Part shown: piece after piece, positions 32,043 to 48,421 of the stretch | Layout of the letters: each line of letters opens with the position of its first letter | How positions within the stretch are numbered: the first letter of the stretch is position 1 | Assembly: GCA_016715865.1 (NCBI GenBank) | Contig: JADJXM010000022.1 | Span: 1 to 64,000, forward strand | Origin: Acidobacteriota bacterium | GTDB lineage: Bacteria; Acidobacteriota; Blastocatellia; RBC074 | Direction of reading: 5' to 3' | Length of the DNA stretch: 64,000 nt | The notes under the pieces: generated by a model | Databases searched by the model: none | Told to the model about the DNA's origin: nothing | What the model saw: only the letters and a program-made list of their open reading frames with translations | Translations under genes and position numbers: made by a program

Positions 32043-33540
32043 ATGCCCGAATACGCCCTGCTGAAGGCCTGCAATATCATCAAATCCTATGCGGGAGTGC
32101 AGGCCCTCAAAGGCGCCTCATTTGAACTGCATGCAGGTGAAGTCCACGCGCTGATTGGAGAAAATGGCGCGGGCAAATCAACACTGATTAAAATAATGAC
32201 CGGAGCCGTCGATGTTGATGGCGGCGATCTGTTTCTGGATGGTCAGCTTGTCGTTGCGAATTCGCCTCAACACGCCAGACAGCTTGGCATTGCGGCGATC
32301 TACCAGCAGCCTGCGCTGTTTCCCGAACTGAGCGTCGCCGAAAACATCGCGTTCGGGATCGAGCGTAAAGGCCTGTGGAGCCGGATTGACTGGCATGGCC
32401 GGCGAGATCGCGCAATTGAATTGCTCAAACAGATGGGTGCAAGGATCAGCCCAGAAGCACTTGCGGGCGAACTCTCGATGCCCGAACAGCAGCTCGTTGA
32501 AATCGCCCGCTCGCTGGGCGCAGAAGCGAAGGTTCTGATCATGGATGAGCCCACTGCGTCGCTCCCGGAACAGGATACGCAAAACCTGTTTCGTGTCATC
32601 CGTGAATTGCGGGACCGCGGCGTCGGGATCATCTATATCTCGCATCGTCTCGAAGAGCTGGCCCTGATTGCCGATCGTGTCACTGTTCTGCGCGATGGTC
32701 AGACGATCGATACCCGTCTGATGAAGGATGTGGATCGAGGGGAGTTGATCCATCTCATGGTTGGACGTGAATTGTCTGACGTATTTCCAAAACGCGAAGT
32801 TCAAATGGGCGATGTCGTGCTCGAAATCCGCAACCTCTCCAGCAGACGTGCGGGCATCAATAATGTCAACCTGACAGTGCGGGCAGGGGAAATCATAGGC
32901 CTTGCCGGGCTGGTCGGTTCCGGCCGGACCGAACTGGCGCGTACGATATTCGGACTGACCCCGGCTGATGAAGGCGAAATTCGGATTAACGGCCGACCCG
33001 TTGTAATTGGCAGTCCCGCGGAAGCTATTCGTCACGGCATTGCGTATGTCCCGGAAGACCGGCGCCGGCATGGCGTCGTACTCGATCTGCCGATCAGTCA
33101 TAACATCACACTGGCATCCCTCAACGGACTGGCTAAATTCGGCGCCCTTGATTTCAAGCGCGAACGCGAGATCGCAGTTGATTTTGTAAATCGACTTGAG
33201 GTGAAAACGCCGTCAACATACAAGCCGGCCTCGACATTATCCGGTGGCAACCAGCAGAAGGTCGCGCTCAGTCGCTGGCTGGCCACTGAACCTGGTATTT
33301 TGATCCTCGATGAACCGACACAGGGAATCGACGTCGGGGCAAAAGCCGAAATTCATAAGCTCATGTGCGATCTGGCGGCCGGCGGCATGGCAATCCTCAT
33401 GATCTCGTCCGAAATGCCTGAAGTGATGGGAATGAGCGATCGGATTGCCGTGATGCACGACGGGACTGTGCTTGAAGTTCTATCTCGCAGTGAGGCGACA
33501 CAGCAGAAGCTGCTCTCGCTTGCACTTGGTGATAACCTCG

Positions 33541-33566
<26 letters not shown>
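32043..33566 (+). CDS. rhaT: Sugar ABC transporter ATPase (RhaT/RbsA type)
   Basis: A duplicated ATPase of the ribose/rhamnose importer class (507 aa). First half: Walker A GENGAGKST (about residue 39), signature LSMPEQQLVEIAR, Walker B LIMDEPTASLP. Second half: the degenerate Walker A-like GLVGSGRTELARTIFG, signature LSGGNQQKVALSRWL and LILDEPTQGIDVGAK. It energises import together with the next two genes. The last eight residues (GAQASLPA) are encoded by a REP-like repeat (33541 onward), so the repeat has invaded the 3' end of the reading frame. Assignment to rhamnose rests on context. Confidence 0.87.
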
Positions 33567-33625
<59 letters not shown>

Positions 33626-33636
33626 GGGAGTGCAAA

Positions 33637-34625
33637 ATGCCCGGTTCGCCACTATCAACCTTTAACTTTGCCCGGCATCAGCGAGAGCTGGCAGCTCTGA
33701 GCGCCTTCGCCATCCTGCTCGTCTTGACAGGAATTGTTTCTCCATCATTCTTCGATCCTGCCAACCTGCGTGATCTTGCAGTTGCGAATGCGCCTGTGCT
33801 GATAGTCGCAGTCGGAATGACGCTCGTCATCCTGGCCGGTCAGATCGATATCTCTGTCGGTTCCCAGTTCGCTGTCTGCAGCATGCTCGCCGGATCGCTG
33901 GCCAATACCGGCATTCCTGTGCCATTGCTTGTCCTGCTGGTCCCTGTTGCAGGCGGATTGCTTGGCGCTTTGAATGGGGCATTTGTGGCGAAGCTCAGAA
34001 TGCCGTCGATAGTCGTGACCCTGGCTATGATGGTGGTTTTGCGAGATGCGCTGCGGTGGATTACGGAAGGCGCATGGGTGCAGGGAATGCCATCAGGCTT
34101 TCAATGGTTCGGAGCAGGTCAGGCGACGGGACAGGTGCTGATCGTTATCGTTGCGCTGGTCGTGCTCTTCGGCATTCGATGGGCCCTCAATAATCTGGGC
34201 GCTGGCCGGACTGTTTATGCCGTGGGCTCTGATTCAGAAGCCGCACGTTTAGCCGGGGTCAGTCCCCAGCAAGTCGTGTGGGTGGTTTTTATGCTCGTGG
34301 GGGCTCTGACCGGGCTGGCGGCTCTGCTCAATTCAGTCCGGTTCAATTCGATCCCGAGCAATTCAGGGCTGGGCCTGGAATTGAAAGCGATCGCTGCCGT
34401 CGTTGTTGGCGGCACGGCGATAACCGGCGGTCGCGGCAGTCTGATCGGCACTTTGATCGGCACGGCGTTGCTCGGAACAGTCGGCACGGCGCTGACATAC
34501 CTCGGCGTTAATCCCTTCTGGGAGAAAGCCATTCAAGGTGGAATCATTCTGCTGGCTCTGCTGTCCGATATTCTTTTCAGCAGAATGACAAGCGCGTCGA
34601 TCGGATTGCGAAGAGAGGGGGCAAG

Positions 34626-34629
<4 letters not shown>
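33637..34629 (+). CDS. rhaQ: Sugar ABC transporter permease (RhaQ/RbsC type)
   Basis: A 330-aa inner-membrane permease of the BPD_transp_2 family with about ten hydrophobic segments. Landmarks: VGMTLVILAGQIDISVGSQF, the LNGAFVAKLRMPSIVVTLAMM helix, YAVGSDSEAARLAGVS, and the GGTAITGGRGSLIGTLIGTALLG loop. It pairs with the permease half of the next gene, and the two genes overlap by 4 bases (ATG start of the next gene at 34626 within the final codons). Substrate inferred as rhamnose from context. Confidence 0.85.
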
Positions 34630-36737
<2,108 letters not shown>

Positions 36738-36754
36738 ATATTTACGGAGTAATC

Positions 36755-38944
<2,190 letters not shown>

Positions 38945-38990
38945 GAAGAAAATCGTCCACGAAGGGACTGAAGAATCACCAGGAGTTATC

Positions 38991-39066
38991 ATCCACAAAG
39001 GACACAAAGGATCACAAAGATGGGAAAAAATTATCTACTTTGTGATTCTTCGTGCCCTTTGTGGAT
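38991..39066. repeat. Imperfect inverted repeat (29-bp arms) before rhaI
   Basis: Arms 38991-39019 and 39038-39066 are reverse complements with three mismatches (pattern atccacaaaggacacaaagg). The sequence is made of cacaaag-like tandem words. It could form a large stem between the bifunctional aldolase and isomerase genes and may attenuate transcription or stabilise the upstream mRNA. Confidence 0.6.
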
Positions 39067-39083
39067 TACAAAAGGGTACAACA

Positions 39084-40382
<1,299 letters not shown>

Positions 40383-40391
40383 AGGAAGATC

Positions 40392-41836
40392 ATGACGGAT
40401 GCGCTCCATCTTGCAGTCGATCTCGGCGCTGGCAGCGGCAGGGTTTTTCTTGCCGGCCTTGGATCGGATGAGTTTCTGCTCGAAGAAGTCCGTCGTTTTC
40501 ATTACCCGCCTCGCCTGATCGATCGTCATCTGCGTTGGGATGCACTCTATATTTTCTCTGAAATCGAAGCCGGTCTGGCTGAAGGTTCACGCCGCGCGAA
40601 AGAACTGGGACGCAGGATTCTCAGCATCGGTGTCGACAGTTGGGGTGTGGATTATGGACTGATCGATGAATACGGAAATCTGGTTGAAGACCCTGTCTGT
40701 TATCGCGATGAGCGCGCCGCGAAAGCGATGGAGATGGTTTTTTCGATAGTCCCCGTGATGAAATCCACCGCCTCACGGGGATTCAGATTTTGAGCATCAA
40801 CACAATCTTTCAGCTCTACGCGCATTTACTCGAAGGCATCCCTCAAACGGCAGCGAAACTTTTGCTGATGCCCGATCTTGTCAACTTCCATCTGACCGGC
40901 ATCGGGCTCACCGAATACACAAACGCTACGACGACGCAGCTGGTGAATGCTGCATCACGGGGCTGGGATGAATCGATTATCGAACGACTCGGATTGCCGC
41001 TGAAATTGTTCACTCAGATCATCTCGCCGGCCACGGAAGTCGGATATCTCAGGCCGGAACTCGCTGATGAACTTGATCTGCACAATGTGAGGGTAATCGC
41101 TCCGGCCACTCACGACACGGGCAGCGCAGTTGCCGGCGCGACATTGCCGGATGGCTGGTCATATATTTCGTCGGGAACATGGTCGCTGGTCGGCGTCGAG
41201 CTGAATGATCCGGTCATCAATGACGAAACGGCGAGGTGCAACTTTACCAACGAAGGCGGAGCGTTCAACACTATTCGGTTTCTGAAAAACGTGATGGGCT
41301 TGTGGATTCTGGAATCGTGTCGCAGGGAATGGCATGATCGCGGTTTGAACGTTGATTACGATCTCCTGCTGCGTGAGGTGGAAGCCCGGAAAGGTGTATC
41401 GGCGTTCATCAATCCCGATGACGATCGTTTCTTCAATCCTGAATGCATGACGGATGCCATAAATGAGCAACTTGCCGAATCTGGACAATCTGCTCAGAAA
41501 GACCCGGTTGAGCTTACGAAAACCATACTGGATTCGCTGGCAAGGCAATATTCAAACGTCATCCAGTCGATTGAGCTGTTAACCGGGAAGGCGATCAACG
41601 GAGTGCAGATCGTCGGCGGCGGTTCACGGAATGATTATCTGAATCAGGCGACGGCGAACGCGACAGGTAAGCCCGTGCTTGCCGGGCCGGTCGAGTCCAC
41701 AGTAATTGGCAATATAGTTGTACAGGCAATCGCTGCGGGCCGGTTTTCCACTCTCGCCGAAGCACGGCGATACATCGGCTGTCATCTCAACCTGCGCCGG
41801 TTTGACCCGTCTCCGGTCATATCTGAAAATTACTGA
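40392..41836 (+). pseudogene. rhaB: L-rhamnulokinase, frameshifted
   Basis: FGGY-family sugar kinase acting on L-rhamnulose. The frame beginning at 40392 (LAVDLGAGSGRVFLAGLG, VGVDSWGVDYGLIDEYG) ends at 40793 and the second part continues in another frame from 40790 (LSINTIFQLYAHLL, PATHDTGSAVAGATLPDG, GVQIVGGGSRNDYLNQATA). Inserting one C into the C4 run at 40750-40753 restores the family sequence PRDEIHRLTGIQILSINT across the junction, so this is a one-base loss in the middle of an otherwise complete kinase. It may be a sequencing error. If real, rhamnose catabolism would stop after the isomerase unless another kinase acts. Follows rhaI by 9 bases; convergent with a downstream gene by 7 bases. 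Confidence 0.88.
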
Positions 41837-42663
41837 CTGCTGGGCGACGCGGCTGAAGTAACGCTCTGTAGGAAATTTGTCACCGTCCTGGCCGGTATCA
41901 GAAGCGTCAGGCTCGAAGGTTCATGCAAAGCCCTGACGATGCCAATGAATTTGCCGTCTGAGTCGAATACCCAGCAACCGCTCCATCCGCGTGCGATTTT
42001 CAACTTCAATCCAAGAACATTCGCTGAAGTCATGTTAGGCGGCAGACGATAGGACGGATTCACGTCGGTCGGTTCGTAGGCGCCATCTTTGAACACCGCC
42101 AGCGTGTACGGTCCGATCACTTCACCTAAAACCAGCTCCTTCTTTTCGTCTGTGTCCTTGTTGACGCTGTATGCCGCCACTCCTTTTTCAGGATCGGAAT
42201 TGGCTTCAGGGAGCACTGTTTCCTGTCTTTTTGATGAGACGCGCAGTTCAGCCAGATCGTTTGCCGTGTCAAGTTTCACGATCTCAGCCTTGCGAAACCT
42301 GACCTTGATATCCACCACCGTCAGCGGATCTTCATCATCGATCCCGGCAAGTCTTCTGAGGTCTTTGGGCAGGGTTGCGTTTATGACGTGGTTGTTGGTG
42401 ATGACACGATTCGAGTCAATGTAATAGCCATTGCCGAATTTGGTGATCTTTCTGGTGAACATCCATTTCACCCAGTTTTGCCTGCGGTGCATGTGCTTCG
42501 TTTCAACCAGCTTCACTTCGATTCTTACCAGTTGATGGGCGGCCTGTTTGACGCTTGGAGTTCGAGTGGTGATCTTTTTGGTCTTCTCCCTGGAGAAGAT
42601 CTGCGGCGTCAGAACCATAACAACCAAAAACAACCAGGCAAGTCGAATAGCATGAACTTTCAT
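41830..42663 (-). CDS. Exported trypsin-like serine protease
   Basis: Chymotrypsin/trypsin-like (S1) fold protein with signal peptide (about 1-24, LAWLFLVVMVLTPQIFS). The catalytic triad can be placed: His92 in VITNNHVINA, Asp136 in DTANDLAEL, Ser228 in ARGWSGCWVFD. The GxSG nucleophile context is intact, though the residues between are unlike DegP and no PDZ domain follows. Lies alone between the frameshifted kinase (3' ends overlap by 7 bases) and a minus-strand sugar-acid operon. Role unknown; could be a periplasmic protease or a pseudo-protease. Confidence 0.7.
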   Translation of the reverse strand: MKVHAIRLAWLFLVVMVLTPQIFSREKTKKITTRTPSVKQAAHQLVRIEVKLVETKHMHRRQNWVKWMFTRKITKFGNGYYIDSNRVITNNHVINATLPKDLRRLAGIDDEDPLTVVDIKVRFRKAEIVKLDTANDLAELRVSSKRQETVLPEANSDPEKGVAAYSVNKDTDEKKELVLGEVIGPYTLAVFKDGAYEPTDVNPSYRLPPNMTSANVLGLKLKIARGWSGCWVFDSDGKFIGIVRALHEPSSLTLLIPARTVTNFLQSVTSAASPSSQ

Positions 42664-42738
42664 TTTGTCGTCCTTTCAATTACCAGGAAAACCTCAGGCC
42701 GAATACTCAATGCTGACTATAAAAGCTGAAGAAATGTT

Positions 42739-42756
42739 CATCCATGACCATGGATG
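42739..42756. repeat. Short hairpin in the 218-bp gap at 42664-42881
   Basis: catccat/atggatg stem with a gacc loop, followed by gttttg on the plus strand. The rest of the gap contains no gene that I can support; a promoter for the minus-strand protease gene presumably lies here. Confidence 0.35.
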
Positions 42757-42881
42757 GTTTTGGGGGCAAATCCTGAGCCGGAGGATAGAACGGATTCCGG
42801 CGAATGGCAATGTTAAATAGAAAAATTAATTCGATGTTCCGGTCGGCCGGTCTATGACATGTCAGGATCCTTCCGAAGTGT

Positions 42882-43940
42882 CTAGCCCAGCCACTGCTCG
42901 ATGCCTTGAGCCACGAATTCATCATCATTCAGGTGAGGGTAGGTCGAATAAATACGATCTATCTCTTCCATTTGGCCAGGGGACAAGTCTTCGTTCGGAT
43001 CGAGGCACTGGCGGCCGGCCATAAGCCCCTGCCTGCGCAGTACCTCGTGTAATCCGGCAATACAGCCTGCGAAATTATTTTTGGCGTCGAAGAGCACTGC
43101 GTTCGAGTCGGTGATCTCGGCTGAGCCGGCGAGGATCGAGAAGGCGTTCGCTCCGCCATTCTTTTTTTTACACTGGCGAATAGACTCCAGCAGCTGGACT
43201 GCGCGTCTGGTCCAGACGGCCCAGTGTCCGAGCAGACCGCCGGCGAAATCTACCGTTATCGATTTATCTGGTTTATTGAAACGGAATTCGGAGAGGAGGT
43301 CAGCCACTATGTTGTCATCATTTCCTGTGTACAGGGCGACCTCGTTGTGCCGGCCGCTTTCCGCGAGTGCGCGTGCGACGTCGAGAGTCTGGTATCGATT
43401 GAACGGGGCAACCTTGATCGCAACAACGTTCTCGATCTCAAGAAACTCGCGCCAGAAAGAGAAGTCCAGCAAGCGGCCGCCGACAGCCGGCTGCAAATAG
43501 AACCCGAATATCGGAATGATCTCGGCCACCCGGCGGCAATGTTCTATCAGCTCATTGTTCGTGGCATCGCGCAAGGCAGCCAGACTGAGCAGACCTGCAT
43601 CGTACCCGATATCACGGGCGAGCATAGCTTCACCGGCGGCTTGTGCCGTCGCACCGCAAACCCCCGCGATTTTGACAATCCGTTTACCGCTTTCAGCTTC
43701 GAAAGATCTGGCAGTTGCCATGGCCAGTTGCAGGACAGGCTCAAACAGGCCGATCTTCGGTTCCCGGATGGCAAACTGAGTCGTGTGAACTCCGACGGCG
43801 ATGCCGCCCGACCCTGCGTGGCAATAGTATCGTGTCAACGCTTTTTGCCGGCGTTCGTCCAGTTTGAGGTCTCTGGTGAGCGCCAGCGGATGTGCCGGGA
43901 TGACGATTCCTTCCAGTAATATTTCGCGGATCATCTTCAT
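42882..43940 (-). CDS. Dihydrodipicolinate synthase (DapA/NanA) family lyase
   Basis: (Beta/alpha)8 Schiff-base aldolase. Catalytic Lys is seen in VVAIKVAPFNRYQ (near 178); the sugar-binding loops differ from DapA (SGGIAVGVHTTQFA instead of the GTTGE pattern; FGFYLQPAVGG in the Tyr region), so this is not lysine biosynthesis. 352 aa is longer than the 300 aa of DapA. Starts 3 bases after the epimerase stop, so one operon with an MFS transporter. Likely function is cleavage of a 2-keto-3-deoxy or related sugar acid (inference). Confidence 0.78.
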   Translation of the reverse strand: MKMIREILLEGIVIPAHPLALTRDLKLDERRQKALTRYYCHAGSGGIAVGVHTTQFAIREPKIGLFEPVLQLAMATARSFEAESGKRIVKIAGVCGATAQAAGEAMLARDIGYDAGLLSLAALRDATNNELIEHCRRVAEIIPIFGFYLQPAVGGRLLDFSFWREFLEIENVVAIKVAPFNRYQTLDVARALAESGRHNEVALYTGNDDNIVADLLSEFRFNKPDKSITVDFAGGLLGHWAVWTRRAVQLLESIRQCKKKNGGANAFSILAGSAEITDSNAVLFDAKNNFAGCIAGLHEVLRRQGLMAGRQCLDPNEDLSPGQMEEIDRIYSTYPHLNDDEFVAQGIEQWLG

Positions 43941-43943
43941 GAT

Positions 43944-44969
43944 TCAAAATTTTCCATCAACGACTTCAAAGTGGGTCGGCTTGTTAAGTGATGTGCCTCC
44001 TGTTTCGATCCAGTGCGCGACCATTTCCATCAATTCGCTCAGCGAAACCGATGGAGGGCCAAGCAATTGGTGGCACACACCGGCATTGTTGAGCAATGCC
44101 TTATCGGATGGATCGCCTTCAAAAACAGCCTTACGGTTGAAGCGTCCGGCAAAGAACTCAGCCGTCTGGCGTGTCGAAATCGTCTCCGGCCCCGTGACGT
44201 TTAAAATCCGCGGAGGAGATTCGCAGAGTTCGATGCTGCGCAGCGCATACGAATTGGCGTCTCCCTGCCAGATGACGTTAAACGCACTGACCGAAAGATT
44301 GACCGGGCGGCCGTCAAAGACACTGCGAGCGATGTCGACCAGCACTCCATAACGAAGATCGACCGCATAATTCAGGCGGAAGATGAGGCATCTCAGTCCG
44401 TGGTCGCGTGAAAAGTATTCAAAGACGCGCTCACGCGCGAGACAAGACTGGGCATATTCTCCGACAGGTTTCGGTTCATCGGTTTCGATCGATCCGCCTG
44501 AATTTACGTCGACGAAAGGATAGACATTTCCTGTCGAGAAGGCCACCAGGCGCGATGACCGGAACTGTTCGGCCACGATTCCGGGCAGCCAGGCATTGAT
44601 CGCCCATGTCAGATCGGTCCGATCGGTCGATCCGAATTTTCTGCCGGCCAGAAAGTAGACGTTCTCGCATTGCGGCAGCTGAGTGATCCGTGTTCGATCC
44701 AGCAGATCGCACGAAACTACTTCGATGCCGAGGTTCTCGAGACTGATCCGGGCATCCGGTGAGGAAAATCGTGAAACCGCGATAATGCGTCGCTTCGTTC
44801 CAGCGGCGTCGGAGGCTCTTTTAATGCGCCGGGCCAGGGATGGACCCATCTTCCCGCCGGCACCGAGTATCAGAATATCGCCTGAAACCCTCGACATAAC
44901 ATCGATATCCTTCGCATTCGGAGTGGCCAGCGTCTCTTCAAGTTGTTGTGCGTTTTCGATTAATGACAT
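43944..44969 (-). CDS. NAD-dependent epimerase/dehydratase, atypical YxxxK
   Basis: Extended SDR: the Gly-rich ILILGAGGKMGPSLARRI at residues 31-48 binds NAD, and LVAFSTGNVYPF carries the Ser/Thr region. The catalytic Tyr motif reads Tyr-Ala-Gln-Ser-Cys, so the usual Lys of YxxxK is replaced by Cys (TGT codon). The C-terminal part (SVSAFNVIWQGDANSYALRS, ILNVTGPETISTRQ) fits the family. It may be a binding protein, or use an alternative residue. Operon with MFS and DapA-family genes suggests a step in sugar or sugar-acid metabolism. Confidence 0.75.
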   Translation of the reverse strand: MSLIENAQQLEETLATPNAKDIDVMSRVSGDILILGAGGKMGPSLARRIKRASDAAGTKRRIIAVSRFSSPDARISLENLGIEVVSCDLLDRTRITQLPQCENVYFLAGRKFGSTDRTDLTWAINAWLPGIVAEQFRSSRLVAFSTGNVYPFVDVNSGGSIETDEPKPVGEYAQSCLARERVFEYFSRDHGLRCLIFRLNYAVDLRYGVLVDIARSVFDGRPVNLSVSAFNVIWQGDANSYALRSIELCESPPRILNVTGPETISTRQTAEFFAGRFNRKAVFEGDPSDKALLNNAGVCHQLLGPPSVSLSELMEMVAHWIETGGTSLNKPTHFEVVDGKF

Positions 44970-44978
44970 GGGTGAAAA

Positions 44979-45035
44979 AGTAGAAAGTAGAAAGTAGAAA
45001 GGAAAAAGAGGAGAATCAGAAATTACTTTCTACTT

Positions 45036-45047
<12 letters not shown>
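44979..45047. repeat. Inverted repeat of agtagaaagt words
   Basis: Left arm 44979-44995 (agtagaaagtagaaagt) and right arm 45025-45047 (actttctacttttactttctact) are complementary. The right arm extends into the last codons of the MFS gene. Together they form a stem between the MFS and epimerase genes, which may stabilise or separate the two transcript parts. Confidence 0.55.
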
Positions 45048-46187
<1,140 letters not shown>

Positions 46188-46365
46188 CGCGACCTGAGCC
46201 TGCGCCCCGCGTGATATTTGCTGTTCGATGGTTAGCTCCGTTCTTTGCCTGAGTTTTTACCTCTTCGCGGCGTGGATTATAGGATTTGAAACGGTATTTG
46301 AGCAATGTTCTTGTGCCCATGACAATCAATGTATATTATGCCGGACAAAGAAAGGCGGATTCTCC

Positions 46366-47238
46366 ATGAAAAGACTTTCAGTATTGGCGGGACTCATGCT
46401 GGCCGGCGCTATCTCATTGATGGCTGCTCATCAACAAACTCAGAGGGCTCCGGTTTCCCTGGATATTCAGAATGTCAAAGAAAATCTGTACGTGATAACG
46501 GGTGGTGGTGGCAACACCGGGGTCTTCATCACTGAAAAGGGCGTTGTCGTGGTGGATACAAAAAATCCCGGGATGGGACCTTCCATTCTGGAAAAGGTGA
46601 AGTCGGTCACTCAAAAACCTGTAACCATGATTATCAATACGCATACTCATGGCGATCACACGGGAAGCAACAGCGCCTTCACCGGGGCTGTCGAGTTCAT
46701 CGCACACGAAAATTGCAAAGCGAGCATGGAGAAGATGCCTGCCTTCCAGTCAGATGAAGGAAAGAAGTTCCTGCCGGGAAAAACGTACAAGACAAAGCTC
46801 AGCGTCCTGAACGGCAAAGACAAGATCGATCTGTACCATTTTGGCCCGGGTCATACCAGCGGAGACACCTTTGTGGTCTTCTCCGGATTGAAAGCGATGC
46901 ATACAGGCGATCTGTTTCCAGGCAGGATGACGCCATTCATCGATACAACTAACGGCGGCGATGCGATTGAATATCCTTCAACTCTGATGAAGGCTGCGGC
47001 CGGCATCAGGGGCGTCGAGACGATCATCCCCGGACACAGTTCCGTGACGACCTGGAGCGCTTTCAAGGAATACGGAGAGTTCATGCGTGACCTTGTTGCG
47101 GCCGTCAAACAGGCCAAAAACGAGGGTAAAACCGCGGATCAGGCTATCGAAAACCTCAAGCTGCCCGAAAGGTACAAAGACTACAACCTGGGTCGTTTGA
47201 AAGACGATGTCACCAAAATCCATGCCGGATTGAAATAG
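46366..47238 (+). CDS. Exported metallo-beta-lactamase-fold hydrolase
   Basis: Zinc hydrolase fold with the motif HTHGDHTGS (His93, His95, Asp97, His98), a further His in HFGPGHTSGDTFVVF (near 155-160), Asp in MHTGDLFPGRM and the last His in IIPGHSSVT. N-terminal signal peptide (RLSVLAGLMLAGAISLMA). A start at 46366 is chosen for the AAAGG upstream and the signal peptide; a longer frame begins upstream in the divergent promoter region. The family includes lactonases, beta-lactamases and quinoprotein relay proteins; the substrate cannot be told. Confidence 0.8.
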   Translation: MKRLSVLAGLMLAGAISLMAAHQQTQRAPVSLDIQNVKENLYVITGGGGNTGVFITEKGVVVVDTKNPGMGPSILEKVKSVTQKPVTMIINTHTHGDHTGSNSAFTGAVEFIAHENCKASMEKMPAFQSDEGKKFLPGKTYKTKLSVLNGKDKIDLYHFGPGHTSGDTFVVFSGLKAMHTGDLFPGRMTPFIDTTNGGDAIEYPSTLMKAAAGIRGVETIIPGHSSVTTWSAFKEYGEFMRDLVAAVKQAKNEGKTADQAIENLKLPERYKDYNLGRLKDDVTKIHAGLK

Positions 47239-47253
47239 CGATCCGATAACGCC

Positions 47254-48366
47254 TTGTCGATCTCATATTTTCAAAGAGCAAAAGCCGCATCCGGTGTAAT
47301 CAGACTCCGGGCAGCTTTGTTTTTGGCTGTTCTGAGCCTGCTGACCGCGCCAGCCGTGGCTCACCCGGTGCCATTCAGTTACCTGGATATTCGTCTTGAT
47401 CCAGGACGGCTTGATGGCTCGCTCGTGATTCATATCATCGATCTTGCGCATGATTTGAACGTGACGCCTGCCGAGACGTTGCTCGACCTGCAATTTGCGG
47501 AATCGAAGCGGGAATCGATTATTCGTCTGCTGCGCTCCCGGTTGGAGTTTCAAGCAGACGGCGCGAAACTCGATTATGTTATAACGCGAATCGAGCCTTT
47601 GCCTGATCGACAGGCCCTGGCTCTGCATCTCAGATTTGATTCCAAACTTAATCCCGGATCATTGAAGATCAACTGCGCGCTTTTCCCTTATGACCCGTTG
47701 CATCAGACATTTCTCAATATCTACGAGGAAGAGGCGCTCGTTCATCAGGAGATATTTGATCGAGAACACACGAATCTCGATCACTTTACCGGCAACCGGC
47801 AAGGGGCGCTTGCGGTAATCAAAAAATTTATCCCCGGCGGTATCTACCACATCTTCGCCGGACCCGATCACATCCTTTTCCTTGTCGGATTATTACTGCT
47901 CGGCGGAAGCCTTTTGAGATTGCTGACCATCGTCACGGCATTCACAATTGCGCACAGCATAACGCTCACGCTTGCCGCGCTGGATATCCTCGATCCACCA
48001 ACGCGTCTGATCGAACCGGTTATCGCGCTGAGCATTGTATATATTGGAATTGACAACCTGATGGTGGGTAAAACAGGCCGGGATGTGCGGGCGTGGGTGG
48101 CATTTTTCTTTGGGTTTGTGCACGGGTTCGGGTTTGCCGGAGTGTTGCGGGAATTCGGTCTGCCGCCACAGGCTCTGGGCTGGTCTCTCTTTTCGTTCAA
48201 TTTAGGTGTCGAGATAGGCCAGGTGTGTATCGTCCTGATCGTGGCCACTGTCTTAACGGCCATTCACAGCCGTAACCGGAAACTCGGTGAGCGGATCACT
48301 ACCGTCGGATCGATCTGCGTGATACTGGCTGGAAGTTACTGGTTCATCGAGAGAGTATTCTTTTAA
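47254..48366 (+). CDS. HupE/UreJ-like membrane protein
   Basis: Exported N-terminal domain (about 37-190: AHPVPFSYLDIRLDPGRLD, starting with the His-Pro at a mature N-terminus), followed by about six transmembrane helices with the HupE/UreJ features FAGPDHILFLVGLLLLG, FTIAHSITLTLAALDI and FFGFVHGFGFAGVL (His residues in membrane). Family members are candidate nickel or metal permeases but experiments are few. The only start giving the signal peptide is TTG 47254, 15 bases after the preceding stop. Not near urease or hydrogenase genes here. Confidence 0.78.
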   Translation: MSISYFQRAKAASGVIRLRAALFLAVLSLLTAPAVAHPVPFSYLDIRLDPGRLDGSLVIHIIDLAHDLNVTPAETLLDLQFAESKRESIIRLLRSRLEFQADGAKLDYVITRIEPLPDRQALALHLRFDSKLNPGSLKINCALFPYDPLHQTFLNIYEEEALVHQEIFDREHTNLDHFTGNRQGALAVIKKFIPGGIYHIFAGPDHILFLVGLLLLGGSLLRLLTIVTAFTIAHSITLTLAALDILDPPTRLIEPVIALSIVYIGIDNLMVGKTGRDVRAWVAFFFGFVHGFGFAGVLREFGLPPQALGWSLFSFNLGVEIGQVCIVLIVATVLTAIHSRNRKLGERITTVGSICVILAGSYWFIERVFF

Positions 48367-48421
48367 AAAACATTCCCTGAGCATTCGCCTGATTGCCTTT
48401 TCAGGCTTAAAATAACGTTAT

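Noticed and set aside
38991..39066. CRISPR array or tRNA-like structure
   Set aside because: Only one pair of arms and no regular spacer; no cloverleaf. Plain inverted repeat.
42882..43940. Lysine biosynthesis dihydrodipicolinate synthase
   Set aside because: The substrate-binding loops differ from DapA and the operon contains a transporter and epimerase, so a sugar-acid role is more likely.
47254..48366. Part of a urease or hydrogenase operon
   Set aside because: HupE/UreJ-like protein is present, but no urease or hydrogenase subunit gene lies nearby.
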